The notes under the pieces were generated by a model. The model was not told the origin of the DNA. It ran no database searches and worked only from the letters and a program-made list of their open reading frames with translations. Below are positions 1 through 5,742 of a stretch of 6,203 nt of DNA, piece after piece. Every line of letters begins with the position of its first letter. Position 1 is the stretch's first letter. The position numbers and the translations under genes were made by a program. The stretch is from JADFUZ01 sp034430415 (lineage in GTDB: Bacteria > Chloroflexota > Dehalococcoidia > GIF9 > AB-539-J10), in assembly GCA_034430415.1 (NCBI GenBank), contig DAOUEN010000133.1, forward strand, positions 1-6,203, in the 5' to 3' direction.

Positions 1-93
1 AAGCTGCAGCTTGAATCTCTCGACTTCGGCTTTGCTCATAGCCAGTCGAGCTAGCCAGGCGATGTGCTTTACCTGTTCATCACTTAGCTTCAT
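1..93 (-). CDS. gatC: Asp-tRNA(Asn)/Glu-tRNA(Gln) amidotransferase subunit C, 5' part only
   Basis: GatC is the small subunit of the GatCAB complex, which converts Glu-tRNA(Gln) and Asp-tRNA(Asn) to the amidated forms using glutamine. It helps hold the GatA amidase and GatB together in the cytoplasm. Read on the minus strand from the ATG at 93-91, the first 31 codons begin MKLSDEQVKHIAWLARLAMS and continue KAEVERFKLQL. This is the typical GatC N-terminal helix: the pattern KLS..V.HIA.LARL, then a short S-x-x-E-V-E-R-F segment leading into a QL motif. The frame is still open at base 1, so the remainder (family length about 95 residues) lies off the left edge. gatA and gatB, which often follow, are not visible. 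There is no clear Shine-Dalgarno sequence before the ATG. A plus-strand frame at 11-217 is only the antisense of this gene. Confidence 0.88.
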   Translation of the reverse strand, partial: MKLSDEQVKHIAWLARLAMSKAEVERFKLQL

Positions 94-113
94 TGTGGTT
101 CTAGGGCACTGGG

Positions 114-143
114 ATTATACCATCTTGATTTCTTCGGCGGCAA
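114..143 (-). promoter_or_regulatory. Predicted sigma-70-type promoter for gatC (extended -10)
   Basis: On the minus strand, bases 122-114 read TGGTATAAT, an exact extended -10 element (TGn plus TATAAT). A -35-like hexamer TTGCCG (four of six consensus matches) lies at 143-138 with an 18-base spacer. Transcription would start near base 107, leaving a leader of only about 13 bases before the gatC ATG. That leader has no recognisable Shine-Dalgarno sequence. The position directly upstream of gatC and the perfect -10 support the call. Confidence 0.65.
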
Positions 144-203
144 TTGTGTGCGTTGGCCGCCTTGCCTTGGGATCTCTTTGTTTCGTGCCTCGCGGTGTGC
201 TGC

Positions 204-232
204 TTCTTAGTCACTGAGGTTTGTGCTATCCT
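204..232 (+). promoter_or_regulatory. Candidate promoter for the purL-purQ operon
   Basis: TGCTATCCT at 224-232 resembles an extended -10 (TGn followed by TATCCT, four of six matches). A poor -35 candidate, TTCTTA, sits at 204-209 with a 17-base spacer. Transcription would begin near base 239 and give a leader of about 100 bases ahead of the purL ATG at 340. It is the best plus-strand promoter-like match I found in the 94-339 intergenic region, but it is much weaker than the gatC promoter facing the other way. Confidence 0.3.
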
Positions 233-251
233 AGTACAGCAGTTGTCCAGG

Positions 252-340
252 ATGAGCTTGGGCGATGTTCGCTGTTCTGTGGCGGGAGGAGACGTGAACG
301 TTTGATGTGTCTCGCTGGGGGTGGTGGAGCTATCCGCTGA
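252..340 (+). promoter_or_regulatory. Possible leader with two chained short open frames before purL
   Basis: An ATG at 252 opens a 17-codon frame (MSLGDVRCSVAGGDVNV) whose TGA at 303-305 overlaps a second ATG at 305. That second ATG opens an 11-codon frame (MCLAGGGGAIR) whose TGA at 338-340 overlaps the ATG at 340 chosen as the purL start. A strong Shine-Dalgarno-like GGGAGGAG at 284-291 precedes the second frame, though the distance to the ATG at 305 is long (13 bases). A TTG at 302, in the same frame, would be spaced better (10 bases). The arrangement would suit translational coupling into purL. The frames are very short and could be chance. Confidence 0.3.
323..329 (+). promoter_or_regulatory. 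Ribosome binding site deciding the purL start at 340
   Basis: GGTGGAG lies 10 bases before the ATG at 340. The alternative in-frame GTG at 307 is 15 bases from the GGGAGGAG at 284-291 and would add a tryptophan-rich 11-residue tail (SRWGWWSYPL after the initiator) with no counterpart in PurS-like domains. The segment starting MYRVEV at 340 matches the expected first beta strand, so 340 is preferred. Confidence 0.55.
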
Positions 341-3189
341 TGTATAGAGTAGAGGTCTGTCTCAAGAAGCACTTGGCTGATGCCCGGGGTGAGAGTCTCA
401 CTCGGGACATACAGGACCTGGGCCTAGCTAAAGTATCAAGCGTCCGGGTGGTTGATATCTACTGGCTCGACGGCGACTTAGAGTCGGGGCAACCGGAGCT
501 TGTGTGCCGCGAACTCCTGGCCGATCCGATTATCCAGGACTACTGGTGCGGCAAAGCGCTTGAGCCCGCAAGAGGCGTTAATACAGTGGAAGTGACCTAC
601 AATGCCGGAGTCACGGATCCGGTGGAGCAGAGTATAGTCAAGGCAGTAGCTGACCTGGGAATAACCGGTCTCAGGGCGGTCAAAACGGGCAAGTGCTATG
701 TTATCGAAGGGCCACTTGATGCACAGTCCCTGGAGACAATCACGAGGAGAGTGCTCGTCAACCCAATTGTAGAACATGTTGTTGAAGACGAGATAACGAC
801 ACTGCTTGACAAGCCCGGATATCAGCTAGAGCTGAGACATGTTGAACTGCTTGAGACAGATGAAGGAAGTCTGTGCCGGCTGGCTCAAGAATTCGGCTTC
901 AGCGGTGATGAGATGAGTGCTATTACTAGCTACTTCCGTGGGGAGAACCGTAACCCCACAGATGTTGAGCTTGAGACACTGGCCCAAACATGGTCTGAAC
1001 ACTGCTGCCACAAGACCTTCAAGGGAAGAATCAAGCTTGCTCACAGCGAGATTGACAATCTGCTTGAGAGTACTATTGTGAAAGCTACCAGGGAGCTTGA
1101 TAGGGCATGGTGTCTTTCCGTATTTGAAGACAATGCTGGAGTTATCGATTTTGATGGCAGATGGGCAGTCTGCTTCAAAGTGGAAACCCACAATCATCCT
1201 TCGGCGATTGAACCGTACGGAGGAGCCGCCACCGGCATGGGTGGCGTGGTTCGTGACATATTGGGTACTGGTCTTGCGGCGAAGCCAATCCTGAATACCG
1301 ATGTGTTCTGCTTTGCTCCACCTGACCTGCCAGATGATAGGCTGCCGTCCGGGGTATTGCATCCCCGCTCCGTCCTCAAAGGTGTGCGGGCAGGCGTCGC
1401 TGACTATGGCAACCGGTTGGGCATCCCTACCGCCAACGGCACCATCAGGTTCGATGAGAGATATCTGGCGAATCCACTGGTGTTCTGCGGCAGCGTCGGT
1501 ATCATGCCTAAGCAATGCGCTGCGAGAGGCCACCATAAGTCGGGGGAGCTGGTGGTGCTCGTCGGTGGCAGGACTGGACGGGATGGTATACACGGCGTCA
1601 CCTTCGCCTCAAGCAAGCTGACTGAAAGGTCAACGGAGCTGTCCTACAGCGCTGTACAGATTGGGGATCCCATTGTTGAGAAGAAGATGATTGATGCACT
1701 GATTAGGGCCCGGGACCAACAGCTCTTCTCGAGAATAACCGATTGTGGTGGTGGTGGCCTTTCTTCGGCTGTTGGTGAGATGGCCGCTGACACCGGGGTC
1801 CGTGTCCATCTTGACAAGGTGCCGCTGAAATACTCGGGTCTTTCCTACGACGAGATATGGATCTCCGAAGCGCAGGAGCGTATGGTGCTGGCGGTGCCGC
1901 ACGAGTGTCTTGACAGACTACTGAAACTTTTTGCCTTCGAAGACGTTGAGGCAACTGTAATCGGGCAGTTCACTGATAGTCAAGCCCTTGAACTGTTCTA
2001 TCAGGGGACCCTTGTCTGCAGGCTTGATATGGGCTTTCTGTATCGTGGCCGGCCGCAACTCCAGCTTGAGGCAGCCTGGCAGCCTGTTGTCCGCCCCGGA
2101 GAGATGAACGAGATGCCCTCGGACCTGGGGGAGACGCTGCTGTCAATTCTCGGCTCCTGGAATGTGTGTAGCAAAGAGTGGGTGATCCGCCAATATGATT
2201 ATGAGGTGCAGGGAACGAGTGTTCTGAAACCCCTGGTGGGCAAGGAGAATGATGGGCCCAGTGATGCTGCGATCATTAGACCGTTGCAGGATTCGAAAGC
2301 GGGGTTAATCGTGGCGAATGGGATTAACCAGAGTTATGGTGACATCGACCCCTACTGGATGGCTGCCTCTGCAATAGATGAGGCTCTAAGACAGGTGGTT
2401 GCTGTTGGCGGAAGCTTGGAGAGGGTGGCTCTTCTGGATAATTTCTGCTGGGGAGATGTGAGTGAGCCGCAGAGTCTGGGGGCATTGGTCAGAGCCTGTG
2501 AGGCGTGCCGCGATATGTCGCTTGTCTACGGCACACCTTTCATCTCTGGCAAGGATAGTTTGAACAATGAAGTGCAAATTGGTGGGAAGTCGGTTTCTGT
2601 CCCTCACACGCTGCTGGTGTCATCTATTGCCGTTATGGAGGACGTCGCTGGGAAGGTGTCCATGGACTTCAAACGAGTGGGCGACCTGGTCTACTTGCTT
2701 GGCAGGACGTACAGGGAGTTGGGTGGTTCCGAGTACTTCGCAACGCTCGGACTTGTGGCCGGCTCTGTGCCCGTGGTCAGGCCACATGAGAACAAGAAGC
2801 TAATGGCTACACTTAGCCGTGCGATGGCCAGCGGCATTGTGACGGCCTGCCATGACTTGAGTGAAGGCGGACTTGGCGTTGCGGTCGCTGAAATGACTAT
2901 TGCTGGACGCGTGGGAGCCACGATCCGGCTGGACAGAGTACCGCTGGGTGAAGGAGTAGACAGGGACGATCTAGTGCTTTTTTCCGAGTCGAACGGCCGT
3001 TTCTTGGTGACGATTGCTCCGGCGTCCAGAGCTAAGTTTGAGAGAGCCATGGGCGAAGGCAATTTTGCCCTGATCGGCAGAGTCACCGCTCTGGGGCGAT
3101 TGATAATCCACGGATTACAGGGTAAGAAGGTTGTGGACAGATCAATTGACGAACTCAGGACAGTCTGGCAGGAACCGTTGAGGTGGTAG
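340..3189 (+). CDS. purL: Phosphoribosylformylglycinamidine synthase, PurL with N-terminal PurS-like region
   Basis: PurL is the synthetase part of FGAM synthase. It uses ATP and ammonia to convert FGAR to FGAM in the fourth step of purine synthesis, in the cytoplasm. From the ATG at 340 it has 949 residues, against about 740 for the small PurL and about 1,300 for the large form with a fused glutaminase. Residues 1-76 and 81-150 look like two PurS-type modules (starts YRVEV and NTVEV; ends LLADPIIQDY and VLVNPIVEHV). A linker follows, with TWSEHCCHKTF at 217-227. The first AIRS-like half contains VETHNHPSAIEPYGGAATG (281-299) and DCGGGGLSSAVGEMA (468-482). The second half contains ISGKDSLNNE (735-744) and CHDLSEGGLGVAVAEM (837-852). 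The architecture is thus the large PurL without its glutaminase, which the adjacent purQ supplies. No separate purS gene is seen. An in-frame GTG at 307 would add 11 unlikely residues. Confidence 0.95.
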   Translation: MYRVEVCLKKHLADARGESLTRDIQDLGLAKVSSVRVVDIYWLDGDLESGQPELVCRELLADPIIQDYWCGKALEPARGVNTVEVTYNAGVTDPVEQSIVKAVADLGITGLRAVKTGKCYVIEGPLDAQSLETITRRVLVNPIVEHVVEDEITTLLDKPGYQLELRHVELLETDEGSLCRLAQEFGFSGDEMSAITSYFRGENRNPTDVELETLAQTWSEHCCHKTFKGRIKLAHSEIDNLLESTIVKATRELDRAWCLSVFEDNAGVIDFDGRWAVCFKVETHNHPSAIEPYGGAATGMGGVVRDILGTGLAAKPILNTDVFCFAPPDLPDDRLPSGVLHPRSVLKGVRAGVADYGNRLGIPTANGTIRFDERYLANPLVFCGSVGIMPKQCAARGHHKSGELVVLVGGRTGRDGIHGVTFASSKLTERSTELSYSAVQIGDPIVEKKMIDALIRARDQQLFSRITDCGGGGLSSAVGEMAADTGVRVHLDKVPLKYSGLSYDEIWISEAQERMVLAVPHECLDRLLKLFAFEDVEATVIGQFTDSQALELFYQGTLVCRLDMGFLYRGRPQLQLEAAWQPVVRPGEMNEMPSDLGETLLSILGSWNVCSKEWVIRQYDYEVQGTSVLKPLVGKENDGPSDAAIIRPLQDSKAGLIVANGINQSYGDIDPYWMAASAIDEALRQVVAVGGSLERVALLDNFCWGDVSEPQSLGALVRACEACRDMSLVYGTPFISGKDSLNNEVQIGGKSVSVPHTLLVSSIAVMEDVAGKVSMDFKRVGDLVYLLGRTYRELGGSEYFATLGLVAGSVPVVRPHENKKLMATLSRAMASGIVTACHDLSEGGLGVAVAEMTIAGRVGATIRLDRVPLGEGVDRDDLVLFSESNGRFLVTIAPASRAKFERAMGEGNFALIGRVTALGRLIIHGLQGKKVVDRSIDELRTVWQEPLRW
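3180..3186 (+). promoter_or_regulatory. Ribosome binding site of purQ inside the purL 3' end
   Basis: GAGGTGG covers the last sense codons of purL and lies 9 bases before the GTG at 3196. It supports that non-ATG start and suggests translational coupling, since purL terminates only six bases before purQ begins. Confidence 0.6.
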
Positions 3190-3195
3190 CAAGCT

Positions 3196-3960
3196 GTGAG
3201 TAGGGTGAGAGTGCTTGTCCTGAGGGCGCCTGGAAGCAACTGCGATCACGAAACAGCTTTTGCCTTTGAGCGAGCCGGAGCCTCGACATCGCTTGTCCAT
3301 ATTGGCGAACTGGTTCGCGGTGAGCGTAGTCTCGATGACTTCCATATAGTTGCCATTCCTGGTGGCTTCACCTACGGTGATGACCTGGGGGCAGGCAAGA
3401 TATTGGCGAATGAAATCAGGTTTAGACTGGGGCAAGACGTACCCAGATTTGTGGAAAGCGGCAGATTGGTACTGGGTATCTGCAATGGCTTTCAGGCCCT
3501 GGTGAAGGCCGGTATCTTGCCCTCCCCGAGGGAGGGACAGCAACGAATGAGCGTGACCTACAATGATTCGGGGAGGTTCGAATGCCGGTGGGTACATCTG
3601 AGAGTGAATAGAGACAGCCCTTGCCTCTTCACCGAGGGGATGGAGCAGCTCTATCTGCCTGTTGCTCATGGCGAAGGCAAGGTAGTTGCTGCCCCTGAGG
3701 TCCTGTCCAGGATGAGAAAGGTGCTGTATTATGTTGACGAGTTGGGTAACAGGGCGGGGTACCCTTACAATCCTAACGGCTCGGTTGATGATGTTGCTGG
3801 TGTGTGTGATGATTCGGGGCGGGTGTTTGGCCTTATGCCACACCCGGAACGCTCTGTTCGGGGAAGCCAGCAGCCGCACTGGACACAAGGAGCGAGCGAA
3901 GGCTTTGGGGAGGGGTTCAGGCTATTTGTCAACGCCGTGAAATGGGCCCGTGGGTTATAA
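3196..3960 (+). CDS. purQ: Phosphoribosylformylglycinamidine synthase, glutaminase subunit PurQ
   Basis: PurQ is the class I (triad) glutamine amidotransferase that hydrolyses glutamine and passes ammonia to PurL. The 254-residue product starts at a GTG (MSRVRVLVLRAPGSNCDHET), the usual PurQ opening with its R-x-P-G-S-N-C-D segment. Further hallmarks are GGFTYGDDLGAGKI (56-69), the nucleophile loop GICNGFQAL with Cys96, the HGEGK segment (158-162), YNPNGS (191-196), and the triad His216 and Glu218 in GLMPHPER. All three catalytic residues are present, so the enzyme should be active. It is somewhat longer than the short bacterial PurQ of about 227 residues. It lies six bases after purL, so the two are surely co-transcribed. 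They need no separate PurS if the N-terminal region of PurL does that work. Confidence 0.95.
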   Translation: MSRVRVLVLRAPGSNCDHETAFAFERAGASTSLVHIGELVRGERSLDDFHIVAIPGGFTYGDDLGAGKILANEIRFRLGQDVPRFVESGRLVLGICNGFQALVKAGILPSPREGQQRMSVTYNDSGRFECRWVHLRVNRDSPCLFTEGMEQLYLPVAHGEGKVVAAPEVLSRMRKVLYYVDELGNRAGYPYNPNGSVDDVAGVCDDSGRVFGLMPHPERSVRGSQQPHWTQGASEGFGEGFRLFVNAVKWARGL

Positions 3961-4010
3961 GGCAGCTCACCCTGAGGCGAGGGTCTGCCAACGGAGGCTG
4001 ATGGCTCAGC
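3961..4010 (+). terminator. Hairpins in the convergent purQ / nrpR gap, possible terminator
   Basis: Directly after the purQ TAA, GGCAG (3961-3965) and ACCCT (3969-3973) can pair with AGGGT (3980-3984) and CTGCC (3985-3989). This forms a ten-pair stem with a three-base bulge (CTC) and a six-base loop. A second hairpin pairs GCTGA (3997-4001) with TCAGC (4006-4010) over a four-base loop. Neither is followed by a T-rich tract on either strand, so this is not a textbook intrinsic terminator. The place between two converging operons makes a transcription-stop role reasonable. Bases 4011-4049 show nothing else. Confidence 0.35.
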
Positions 4011-4049
4011 TGGAGCTGGGTTGGTGGCCGGTGCGCAGTGAGGGCGGCG

Positions 4050-5096
4050 TCACTTGTTGAAGAGCTCGCGGTAGCTACGTAGCCGCTGGAAGTCAACTAG
4101 TCCGCTTTCGGCTATGTTCTCTACCTCGATACCTGCCTCGGCCGCTACTGCAATGGGGTTCAGCCCGCCGAGGAGCACCATGCCAACGCGATTCATATGT
4201 ACAGCGATCTGGCAAACTGGCTCGCTGGTGTTGCCTAGGACGTATACTCCATTGATGCCAGCCTCCTTGAGTTGGTCCACCTTCGCTTCAACGATTGCCC
4301 TCGAGGGTGCCACTATCTCACGGAAATTCGCTAGTATCTTGCCGTGGCCTCCGTTTGTTGCACCTGTGACATCTGTCATCTTGGCGCGAATGTACTGTTC
4401 TGAAGGATCAAGGGATGTCCCGGCGTAGTTGATTATAGCTACAAAACGTCTCGGCATGGAGTGTATGACTTCAAGCACGCCTCCAAACTTGGACTCCATA
4501 GGAACACACGCCTTAAGTAGCACGCCGTTGATCACCACACTGCAGACCGTAGCCAGACCGATCTTGCCCTCTGGGACGACTACTGCCCCAAGCTTCTCTC
4601 CCTCTGACGCAACGGCGACCAGCTGGCTGACACAAATCCCAGCCTCGAATGCGCAGCGCATCGCCACCAGCGCATCCTGAAATTTGTCTTTTTCAAACAG
4701 TGAGGTATTCACCGGAACTTGGCCGGTCTTCGTTCGAGGGTCAAAGGTGGTCTGGAAAGCCAGCAGCTCAAGCTTGTCAATGATGAAACCCACCTGTTGG
4801 GGCGCCAGAGCCATTCGGAGTTCTTCGAGTCCCTCCGAGGTGACCGCTCTTCCGTCGCGTCCCCTGGGCTGGGTGTAGCCTCGCTCATCAGTTATCCTTA
4901 GATGATATCTGACCGCCCTCTCACTCAGGAAAACGCCATAGCGCTCTAGTTGGCGAGCAATAGTGATTGAGCCGAGCGGTTCAGGAGACTCGCTCAGGAT
5001 GCGGAGGATCGCTATCATCTTGTTCTCCGCGTCCCTACTCGCCGTCTGCACGCCTCTTGGCCTTTCTTCTTGCTCAACAAGACGATTTGAAGGCAT
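4050..5096 (-). CDS. NrpR-like transcriptional regulator (winged helix plus one DUF128 / NRD domain)
   Basis: The 348-residue product resembles NrpR, the regulator known from methanogenic archaea that represses nitrogen-assimilation genes and releases DNA when 2-oxoglutarate binds. A charged tail (1-26) leads into a winged helix-turn-helix at about 27-92. Its segments include ILRILSESPEPLGSITIARQL, then SERAVRYHLRIT and a GRAVTSEGLEEL wing/helix. The rest (about 100-335) is one effector domain with the signature stretches LAVVVPEGKIG-like 169-180, ESKFGGVLEV (201-210), GGHGKILANFREI (249-261) and GINGVYVLG (280-288). Methanococcus NrpR carries two such domains; this protein has one, like NrpRI of Methanosarcina. 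It is the last gene of the purF-pdxT-nrpR series, 53 bases after pdxT. Its ligand and targets in bacteria are not known to me; a nitrogen or glutamine role is inference. Confidence 0.85.
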   Translation of the reverse strand: MPSNRLVEQEERPRGVQTASRDAENKMIAILRILSESPEPLGSITIARQLERYGVFLSERAVRYHLRITDERGYTQPRGRDGRAVTSEGLEELRMALAPQQVGFIIDKLELLAFQTTFDPRTKTGQVPVNTSLFEKDKFQDALVAMRCAFEAGICVSQLVAVASEGEKLGAVVVPEGKIGLATVCSVVINGVLLKACVPMESKFGGVLEVIHSMPRRFVAIINYAGTSLDPSEQYIRAKMTDVTGATNGGHGKILANFREIVAPSRAIVEAKVDQLKEAGINGVYVLGNTSEPVCQIAVHMNRVGMVLLGGLNPIAVAAEAGIEVENIAESGLVDFQRLRSYRELFNK

Positions 5097-5100
5097 ATTG

Positions 5101-5113
5101 CTCCGTTCTCCTC
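5101..5113 (-). promoter_or_regulatory. Ribosome binding site region of the nrpR-like gene
   Basis: On the minus strand GAGGAG (5113-5108) lies 11 bases and GGAG (5104-5101) four bases before the ATG at 5096. Together they support that start over the internal ATG at residue 27, just before the winged helix. Confidence 0.5.
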
Positions 5114-5149
5114 AAAGTGTGCATGCCGCAGTTCGCTGTCCCATCTCCA

Positions 5150-5728
5150 TCATTTAGGGGAGCCAGCAAGTTCCAGGAAATAGCTATGCAGTCTGAAGTC
5201 GCGGGTTAATTCTGGGTGGAAAGCGGTGGCTATCAACTTGCCTTGCCTGGCGGCGACGGCCTCACCGCTGGGCAGCTTGGCCAAGATCTGGACCTGGGGT
5301 CCTGCTCGTTCGATGACGGGGGCACGAATGAAAATAGCCGGAAAGGGTTCGGCTCCTAGGACGGGGATTGAGAGCTCAGTCTCAAAGCTGTCTGTCTGTC
5401 TTCCAAAAGCATTGCGCCTGACTACGATGTCGATGGCGCTCAGAGTCTGCATGTCATCGTCTGGAATGTCCTTGGCTAGACAGATCATGCCTGCACATGT
5501 GCCTAGCATGGGAAGCCCCAGGCGAGCCAGGTGTCTCAGAGGTTGGATGAGCCCGAAAGTCCCCATAAGGCTGAGGATGGTTGTGCTCTCGCCACCAGGT
5601 ATGACGACCCCGTCCGTTCCCTCGAGCTGATGCGGAAGCCGAATGGGGACAGCATCTACACCCAGTTCCTCTACGATCCTCAGATGTTCTATGAATGCGC
5701 CCTGCAGGGCGAGCACTCCGATTCTCAT
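5150..5728 (-). CDS. pdxT: Pyridoxal 5'-phosphate synthase, glutaminase subunit PdxT
   Basis: PdxT hydrolyses glutamine and channels ammonia to PdxS, which builds pyridoxal phosphate from ribose 5-phosphate and glyceraldehyde 3-phosphate (the DXP-independent route). The 192-residue length is normal. Recognisable segments are GVLALQGAFIEH (4-15), IPGGESTTI (43-51), the nucleophile elbow GTCAGM with Cys78, RRNAFGRQTDSFE (104-116), IFIRAP (132-137), and the triad His171 and Glu173 in AFHPELTRD. All catalytic residues are present. The start at 5728 has only a weak Shine-Dalgarno (AGGA, 12 bases away), but it follows purF by just 14 bases, so coupling is likely. The partner gene pdxS, normally adjacent, is absent from both sides here. 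The neighbours are instead purF and a regulator. Confidence 0.95.
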   Translation of the reverse strand: MRIGVLALQGAFIEHLRIVEELGVDAVPIRLPHQLEGTDGVVIPGGESTTILSLMGTFGLIQPLRHLARLGLPMLGTCAGMICLAKDIPDDDMQTLSAIDIVVRRNAFGRQTDSFETELSIPVLGAEPFPAIFIRAPVIERAGPQVQILAKLPSGEAVAARQGKLIATAFHPELTRDFRLHSYFLELAGSPK

Positions 5729-5742
5729 TTTTGTTGTCTGTC

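Noticed and set aside
11..217. Plus-strand open frame of 68 codons at the left edge
   Set aside because: It overlaps, in antisense, the convincing N terminus of gatC and its promoter, and its product resembles no protein I know.
228..253. ATCCT / AGGAT inverted repeat near the purL promoter candidate
   Set aside because: A five-base repeat with a 16-base loop is expected by chance, and there is no supporting context.
307..339. GTG at 307 as the purL start
   Set aside because: It is poorly spaced from the Shine-Dalgarno sequence and adds a Trp-rich tail not seen in PurS-like domains. The ATG at 340 fits better.
826..1593. Long minus-strand open frame (255 codons) inside purL
   Set aside because: It lies wholly antisense to conserved PurL motifs, and its translation shows no recognisable domain. 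It is an expected shadow of a coding region with this codon use.
3142..3888. Minus-strand open frame (248 codons) across the purL-purQ junction
   Set aside because: It is antisense to purQ, whose catalytic motifs are intact, and has no recognisable family features.
5168..5182. TTCC-A-GGAA palindrome as a possible NrpR operator
   Set aside because: The archaeal operator is GGAA-N6-TTCC. This one has reversed half-sites and a one-base spacer, and lies in the 3' coding end of pdxT.
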